Assembly: GCA_031264895.1 (NCBI GenBank)
Contig: JAISDI010000229.1
Span: 1 to 21,857 of the forward strand
DNA: 21,857 nt
Direction of reading: 5' to 3'
Source: Endomicrobium sp.
Lineage (GTDB): Bacteria > Elusimicrobiota > Endomicrobiia > Endomicrobiales > Endomicrobiaceae
Of the stretch, positions 12,001 to 21,000 are shown in pieces. Both the position numbers and the translations under genes were made by a program. Position 1 is the stretch's first letter. Every line of letters begins with the position of its first letter. The notes below the pieces were generated by a model. It did not search any database. It was not told the DNA's origin and saw only the letters and a list, made by a program, of their open reading frames with translations.

Positions 12001-15000
12001 TTGGGGAGGAGTGGCGGTAAATATGTATAGGATGGCGCTGTTGAATATAGGAATGAATATCACAGGGAAATTAATAAATCCTTTAGTGGAAAAAATGCCG
12101 GATTCAGCATTAAGCAGTTTATTAAATTTTGTTTTTCAAGATATGGGAAAGGCGGATAGTATTTTTGAGATAGATTTAGCGACAAGCGCCTTGTTCGGAG
12201 CCATTATGTATGTTGCGATGCCAATAGTGCAAGGACTTGCAAGAGGACTGAAAGGTAAAATTACAAGCGCGGATAAGATGGCAAGGAAAGCAGCCGGAGA
12301 AGCGGCAGAATCGGCAGCGGCCGGAAATATGTCTGCATTTAAAAATATGCTTAATGCGCCAAAAGCGCTTGCGGCAGGTATATGGGAAGAAGGGTTTAAA
12401 GAAAATATCGTGCAAGCTATAGTTACTCCGTTTGTCGGAGCAAATGTAGCGGAATATATTTCAGAGTTTGCGTTTCCGGGAGGAAGTGCAAATATACTGG
12501 ATGCGTACATGGTAAGCGTACAGAATGTAAATCATAAAAGTAAAGCCGGAGCAACAAGGGCGGCAAATGGTATGCGAAACTTGTTCAATGCTTCCGGGTA
12601 TTCCGGGATAAGCGCACAAGTGGTGCAAAATGCGAACGGAAGTTATGGAATTATCATATCCGGTTTGGCGGGAGCGGTCAATGCACGTTTATCAAACTTC
12701 AATGAATATCTTGCCAAGAATGGAGGAGGGAGAATAGTTGCAAGCCTGAATTCCGAAGGACAGCTTGAACTTGAAGCTCAAAATTTTAAGACTGAGGAAG
12801 CGGGAATGTCAGCTTTATTAGACGCGCAAACCAGTATTGGCAGAATGGGTATTGATGTAAGTAATTATGAAGTCGGCAAGCCTATGACTGTTTCAGCGCA
12901 AACGGCAAAGGCTTATGAAATATACTCTTCCGACACTTTTTACAATAACGGCTTTACCTCGAAACAAGATATGCAAAACTTTATGATTGGTGTGTACAAT
13001 GCGGTAATGCAATTTACTCCGGATACTATTTCGTTTGAAGCCGACGGAAGTTTTGCAGCGGGAAAATCCGGAGATATTATAGAAGCTAATATTTCAAAAG
13101 CTGCTGCTATAAAAGCAAAAACTCCAAATATATTGCAGGCTTTCTGGAACGGCGACACAAGGACATCTTCGGATATACTTAGGTTAAGAATGAATGCCGC
13201 TAATATAATGCAAAAATACGGAATGGAAGTTGATAAAGTACACAAATTCGACATAAATAAATTTAGCGAGACAGTTGAAAATATAAAAACCCAAGAGGAC
13301 TTAGAAATTGTTTTAAAAGATTTAACGGATGCAATAGCAGTAAGCGTAGCCGAAATAGGTTTGGAAAATTTCTTCACGGAAAATAATTTACAAACCGCAA
13401 TAGAAAAAATTCTTTCGAACACGACGCTAACGAAGACACAGGCATATATGCAAATAGCACAGTTTGGAGCAATGCTGGCGCAAAACGGACTGGCAAACGC
13501 CGCAATGATGGAAACTGTCGCTCAATTCTTTAACGGAAGCAGTTTAGAATCACTAGGTATTACAACTATCGGGCAAGTATACGAGTTAGGTATATATCTT
13601 GAGATGATAAAAGAAGCGACAAAAGCAAATGCCAAAGTGCAAGCTTCAACATCGCTTGACGGCATAATCAGTGAAATTACAAATATACGAACTGAAATTT
13701 CGAAAATAAACGAAGAAATGAAAGGCAACGCTGAAGAACGGCTGCAAATAATTAAACGGCATATAGCGGCAAGACAAGCCGACACTGTTGAAAATAGAAT
13801 AATGCTTGATTATTTGACTGCAAAACAGGATAGATTACAAAAAGAACAGCTGTTAATAGAATCAGTAGGCGATACGATATTATTGTCGAAAAAAGACGCA
13901 ATATTAAAATTAGCTTCTTTAAGCGACGCGGCAATAAACAGTTTATATAGTAATTTTATTACAGACGGAGTTGTAAGTTCATCGATAAACTTAGGGCTTG
14001 TGGCAAGTTTAACCGGCAAGGATATTACAAAGTTGTTATCAAAGGCTGAAATAGCATATATTAAAACGCAATCGGCGCGAGCCGATAATGGCGATTTAAC
14101 TGTAACGATTGCAGGAAAAGGAACTATAACAATCAGCTTAGTTGATCAATTTATTCTTGGAATTATAACGGCTGATAACATTGAAGTAGAAGAAAAAGCA
14201 TTTGATAATTTAACGTCAAATCAAGCGGATTCTGCAAATGGCGCAATAGGTAATTCAGGAATTATTTATACGGCCAAAACAGAACAGGCTAATTCGTCTA
14301 AATATATTCTTACAGTTGACGGTAAGCAAGTTTCGCTTAACAGAAGCGCAATATCACAAATTTTGCATGGTTTAGAGACGGCTAAAGATACAAGCGCAAC
14401 ATTATACGCTGCATTGTTTGAGAAATCTAGCGATATGATAAAAGAAGAGATATTAGGGCAAATAGATACTAATGAGATAGTGGGAATTTTTGGAAAAGAT
14501 ATAAATAATGTTATAGGGGAACAATTAACGACAGAATTAACATTGACGCTTGCTTCCGGCAATACACAGGAAATAATCGGCGTATTAGCTAAAATAAAAA
14601 CCAAAGTACAATCGGAAGGAAAAATTAACAAAGTCAATATTGACCATATTGTTGAAATGGTAGATAAGTGGTCAAAAGACGGACTGCCTACAATAGACGC
14701 TTCTAATATCGAAGAAAGACTAAAATCAATAAAAGACAATTTATTAGCTAAGTCCGATAGAGGATTTTTGTCAAGGTTTAGCGCTATTTCAAATATTGAG
14801 GAAACTAATCCTGCCCTGCTTGAGGCAAAAGCAGCTACGAGGTATACATTTACGGGGATGCAAGCACAACGCATGGGCATTGACAATGCCGACGGCATAG
14901 TATTGTCTGATTTTGAATTATACCGACTGGAAGAAAAAATTAAAGGTATTGCCAATGGTTGGGATATAAGCGTGCAAGACGTAATACGTTGGGAAATACA

Positions 15001-18000
15001 ACAATATGAAGATGAAATGGACGGAATGTCGTCAACTTTAGGCGGGGCGGCTGCGGTTATGGTCAGCAAGTTGAGCGATGGAAATAGCGGAGCGGGATAT
15101 GGCGAAAGAAAAGAATTGATTCGCAGATTGTTAGCCTTGCAAGCCGCTCAACAAAGGTCTGATTGGCAAGAAACGACAAAGAGATTTTTTGATGCAAGCA
15201 AGACAGTTGCAGACTGGATAAAAAATGCGTCTAAAACTTCAAATGGAAATCTGCAAAAAGGCGCTTTGGATAGGTTCAAAACAGAAATAATAGATAAAGC
15301 GGCTGATGCTAAAAAAGCGGCTGCATTGTTGGAAGCGTTTATGATAGAAGTTGTTTCAGAATCCGAGATGTTTGGAACGAAGGATGCAACATTGCGTCCT
15401 GCCCAAGTTGAAACTGTTATGGCATTGATGCGCAATGAAAATATAGCTATGGAAATGGCGGGCGGAAAATCTGCCGCATATACGGTAGATGTAGTTTTGC
15501 ATAGAATCATGTATAGCAAAGAAGCCAATATAGAAATTTTAGTCGGCAATGAAGATCCTTCAAACTTTACAAGTAAAGAGCCTGCGACTTTATTAAGATT
15601 TGTCGGTATGGAAGTTGCGAATCTTTCGGATTATAAGACGGATCAAGGCTCAAATGTTGAAGCAATAGAACAAATATACAATGATCCTGATACTGTTGTG
15701 GTCGTAACGCCAACCCAAAAAGCCCACATGTTAAACGAGGCATATTCGAAAAATAACCGGAGATTGTCAAATGCTTTAAACAGCGTTACAAGAGTTATGG
15801 CAGACGAAATTCATCTATGGGCGCTAACAAGAACAGCGGCGGTCATAGGCGAAAATAACGAGCCGCCGTCTGTGGAAGTTGTTGAAAAAATGCTTGATGC
15901 TGCAAGGCAAATTCATGCGGATGAGATAATAGCGGCTCTTGATGAAACGACGGGCAAGTTGTCTTCGGAAGGAGTTAAAATACAAGTAGGCGGTAGAGAG
16001 CTTGTTATCAAACAGTATGAAACTATATACGATGCCGATGCAGATTTGATAAATGCTAACGGAAACGGGGCATACGGATTAATAGCGGTAATAGGTCATA
16101 GCGCTGACAGGCAAATCAAAATGTCTGAGACGGCAAAAAAAGCTGTAAATGACGCTAATATTGACAATAATATTGTTGACAGCATGTTAAGAGGAATTTT
16201 TGCGCAAACGGAACAAGGCGGTATGGGCGTTTGGGATAGCGCAAGCCAAGATCCCGAAGGAAAAGCGCCTGACTTTAAAGTTAAACCTATGGGAGCGACT
16301 TTGCAAACTAATATGGTAATTTCAGACATAAATTACCAGATGGCTTTTGCTATGAAATATGCGCTACAGCATGGGACGGCAACCGGCTTATCTTCTGAAA
16401 TAGTTGACGTGATACAAAAAATGACGCAAACAAGTTCAACATCGATAAGTACATCTTTGGCATCTTTATATTCAAATGCGGCTGCGACTATACTTGGCGG
16501 CTCGGGAACTGTTACGGGGCTTGAACAGTTAATCATAAGCCGTTCGGGCGCGGCCATTTTACACAATATTACGGGTGAAACTGTCGATATAAAAAGTTTT
16601 GAAACATTGTCAAATCAAACCGTATCAGAGGTTGTTAAAAAAGTTTTACAAGATATACAAGGACAAACGAACGGTAAACGCGGGTCTGCATTAAAAGACG
16701 CTTTATTTTTGGCTAAAACAGACGCGCACATAGCAGAAATTATAGCTTCTGTAAAAAAGCAATTGGCTGACATAAATGCGACTGCTGAAAATTATGAAGT
16801 GTATGTTTTTGCCGGTCAAGAACAAGGTATGTTGGATTTAAGAACGGGAAAAATAACATCCACAACAGATAAACTGTCAGATATTGTAGGGAAGAAAAAT
16901 CCGACAGGGAAACACAGAATAGTTATTTCCAACGAATTTGGAGAAACCGGCATAGACTATAGAGGGCAATACGAACTTGCCTTGTGGGATGCGGAACTTA
17001 TGAGCAATGCGGATCTGGCGCAAGCATTAAAGAGAGTAGGGAGAAGCGGCGATGAATATGCAAGATATATTGTATTTGACAATGCGTCAACAGCGGCGCA
17101 AATAAATACGGCATTGTTAAATCCTCAATTGGTATATGCTATGGAGCAGCTATTCAACGGTTCGATCGCAGACGGCAGACTTAAAAATGCAAAAGCTCTT
17201 GGGATTTTAGAGAAAATACAAAATCTGACGACAGGAAGAGGAAACAAAGAAATTTCCATAAATGATTTGAAAAATATAATCGGTTTAACTGAAAATGATA
17301 TTATAGAATTCGCTTCCAATATCATGACGCTTTACGACGTAAACAGTTCTGTAAGATTTGCATTGCAAGACGCCGTTAGAGACAGAATGTTGCTAAGCAT
17401 ATTGAGGGAATTAGAACAAATAGCTCAGCCCGGAGAAGATTTGATAAGAGTTAAAAAAGAGCTAAACGATGCGCTTGCCACAAGACAGGGCAATCCTGAT
17501 TTCTCTTACAAGACAGCGGAAGAAATTACAGGTAATGCAAGCGATAATTTAGCTCAGCAGCAGAGTAAGGCTATACAAGATATATTTTACAATGTTTCGC
17601 AAGAAGCTTTGCGTTATCTGCATGGACTTGAAGGTTTGCGCGGCGTGGCAGGTTTATTGGTAAGTTCGCAGATAAAGCAAATAGAGCTTGCTCAAAATTT
17701 TACGAATTTACCGGCAATAAAAAATAAAGGATTGGCAGACGCAATAGATATAACCGAATTTATGCAGATAATAAGCTCATATCAAGAATTCTTATTGCCT
17801 GTACAGCCTGTGCAGCAGGCAGAAGCATTGGCATTGAGCGAAGCATTAGCCGATATAAGCGAAGCCGAAAGACCTGAGATAGAGAAGGCTTTAACTGAAG
17901 CAAATCTTATTACGATAAAAGACGGCAAAGCTTATATAGAGCAAGGCGCCGGACGGACAGCTGTTGAATTAATAAGAAATAATGCTAATTCTGATAAAGC

Positions 18001-21000
18001 GGCTATATCCAAGATTATCGGCATACTGCTTACGCTGTTGCTTAGCGGAGCGGCAGTACCTCCGGAAGAAAAAGAAGAAATAGAAAAATTGCTCACAGAT
18101 AAAAACGCTTCACAAGCGCAATTAACAGTTGGTTTGGCAAAAGCATTGCAATCTGCCGGCATAACAAATATAAATAATGTAATAAACCTTATTAACGGCT
18201 CAATTGCAAATCCTGATGTGTTGAATGGTATAACAGTTGCGCAGTTGAAAAATATTATCAATGCGGCTCATCCGCAAGGTTTGGCTGAAAATTTTGCTGC
18301 ACAATTTAAAGGCAAAGTATTGCCTAGTGCTCAAAGCATAGCATTGTTAAGGCTTACAAATCCTAAAGATGAGATAGTTGCGCAATATGATAGTTTTGTG
18401 GCTAATTTCTATAGAATTCAAGCGCAACAGTTTGCTTTAACAGCCAGCGAAAAAGCGCAAGCGTTAAAAGAAAGGTATTTAAATTCGGCTTTTGCGCAGT
18501 CAGCGCCGGTGGCGATTTTGTCTGCGGCATTCGATACGATTTTCGGAGGGGTTATAAGATTCTTGCCGAAACTTCCGCTTATAAATGTATTTAGTCATAT
18601 ATTGCCGTTTGGCGGAGAAGCGGCGGCAATGACATTTGGGCAAATGATGGGCAGCACTTTCAACAGCGTCGGAAGTATTGCAGCCGCAGACATTTTAATG
18701 CCGCAAAATCAACAAAAACAAAGTTTTGGTATTATAGATAAAATTTTGACGGCAGCTTTCAGCATAGGCGGCTTGTATGCAAAAATGAGAACATCGCAAT
18801 CGTTTAGAAGTTCCGCAAATAAAATGGATAAATTAACCAATCCAAAAGCGAGCGAGGCATTCAAAGAATACAATATGGCGCTTGAAAAATATAATAGGGC
18901 TGAAGCGGCGGGAAATGGCATTAATGTTGACGAAGCGCAAAAAGCGGTTGATAAAGCAAAAGCTGATTTGGCGGGAGTCTATGCAAAGATCGGAATGCAA
19001 ATGCCAAGCGATAAAGCGCTGGCTGTGATCAATAAGCTTATAGAGATGAGTTCTGAAAGTACGTTAAAGAATTTCACAATAGCGGATACGGTCAAATTTG
19101 ACGATAAAACAATTGAGAAATACGAAACGCTTTTTGCTATGTTGGATACGGCAAAAGGACAGGGAGTAAACTTCAGTAAGGACTATAATTTCAAAGAGTT
19201 TGAAGCGGCGGTGAAAGCCGGAGATTATGTAAGAGCGCAGGAAATTCTTGTGATGAAATCCGACAGTAAATATTATGAGTTGATAAAAGATGTGAAGAGC
19301 TTAACGGATTTGAAAGAAAAAGAGATGAGAGATACATTAATAAAAGATATCTTCAAAAAAGAAGAAAAAGAATTAACGCCGAGAGAATCGGAACTTGTGA
19401 ATAGAATGGCTAAAAATATCACGATCACAATGAAAGAAGTAAACGAGCTTGCGGCAAAGTCAGAGATGGAAAAATCGGCAGATGTCAGATCGTTGGTATT
19501 GCAGCTGATAAATCCGACGATCAATAGCGTTGAAGACGTAAAGAAAATAGACGAGTATTATGAAGCTGTTAGAAATATAAATGGAGAAGAAGCGGCCGAT
19601 AGCATAAGCGTAAGAAGTTTAGACGCTAAGACGGACAACACAAAAATATTGATAGAGGGATTGAATTATAATAATTTTGCGGAGTATGCAAAAAAGTCCG
19701 GAAAAGAAGAGCAAGAGATATTGAAAGAATTGGGATACAAAGGAACTGAGATAGAAAACAGCAAGAGAGAAATAGAGAGCGGTTGGAGACGAGATTTTAC
19801 AAACAAAGAGAGAGAGCAAGAGTATAACAAAGCGCTGGACGAGTTTATAAACGGATTAAGCATAGCGGTTCTGTCAGACACGAAGTTCATAGAGAATATG
19901 GTAAAGACGGTCAACAGAAAAGGAATAGAGGGATACAAATTCTTTACGGTGAAAGGGCTGAACGAAAAGATCAACGATGTATATAAAAATAAGGAAGGCG
20001 ACAATAGCGTGAAAGCGGAAGAGATAGCGGCGCAATACAATAATATGGCAGATGATAAAGCGAAAGTAGAGCGTGAGGATAAAGTTAGCGCGTATGCGAA
20101 AGGTGTAAATAATTATAATGACCTTGAAAAAATACCGGAAGAGTACAAAGAAGAAGTAGCGAAGGAATTGGGAGTGGATCATAAAGAAGTAAAAGACAAT
20201 TATGAATTGTTGAAATTGATGGATATAAATAATGCGGAAGAGATATTTGGAGGGTTGAGCGTGCAGGCATTGAGCAATAATGAATATGTAGAATCGCTGA
20301 TAGACATACCGGAAGAGTACTATGATTCAAAGACAACTGCGGAGATAGTAAAAGAGTTGGCGGCAAAAGAAGCGCTGGATAAGACGCCTTTGAAGAATGT
20401 TGACGGGATCGTTGATGCGGAGAAAGGGGTCGTGAATAACTGTTTTGTGATAGCGTTGAACAAGATAGGGTTGGTGAGCGATGACCGCATAGTTGAGTTG
20501 TCAGTGAGATTGAGCGGGAAGATAGCGGTGGATTACGGCAACGAATTTGACAACAGAAAAGCGGCGGGGTTGGAATATGAGATAAACAGGCCGGAAGTGA
20601 AGATAGGAACGGTGAGAGAAGAATTTGATTTGGCGGCGGGAACAATAACGAAAGAGAGCGTGAGAGAAGGAAAGATAAACGTGGGAGAATCGGGAATAAT
20701 ACTGATGAGCGGAAATGAAAATGAAACGGGGCATGTGATAGTGCTGAAAGGAATAGGAGATAAGGGAGTAGCAACATACATAGACGAAAAAGGCAATAGA
20801 AAAAGAAAAGCGATAGATGAGCTGATAGACGAAGGATACGTAACGGTATTGTCCGATCAGAAGACGATGGAAATAAATGAAGCAAATAATGTGGTAAACG
20901 CAGTAGCAGCGTCAAAGACAAAAGAGTGGTTTGAAGGGATGAAAGAGAAGTTTGAAGAAGCGGACGCGAAAGTAGTTGTAGAGAAACTGCTGGAGAAAAT

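Noticed and set aside
13055..13075. AAGKSGD, a P-loop-like string near residue 4337
   Set aside because: It lacks the GxxxxGK spacing, is not preceded by a hydrophobic strand, and has no Walker B partner nearby. The true ATPase motifs lie near residues 5135-5669.
14266..15069. A 267-codon minus-strand frame
   Set aside because: It lies fully antisense to clearly coding sequence, shows no ribosome binding site or recognisable domain, and has the Ser/Ile-rich composition expected of a shadow frame.
20085..20921. A 278-codon minus-strand frame rich in Leu, Ser and Pro
   Set aside because: It mirrors the purine-rich coding strand of the giant gene, which removes stop codons from the complement. 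Its composition is low-complexity and no family signature is present.
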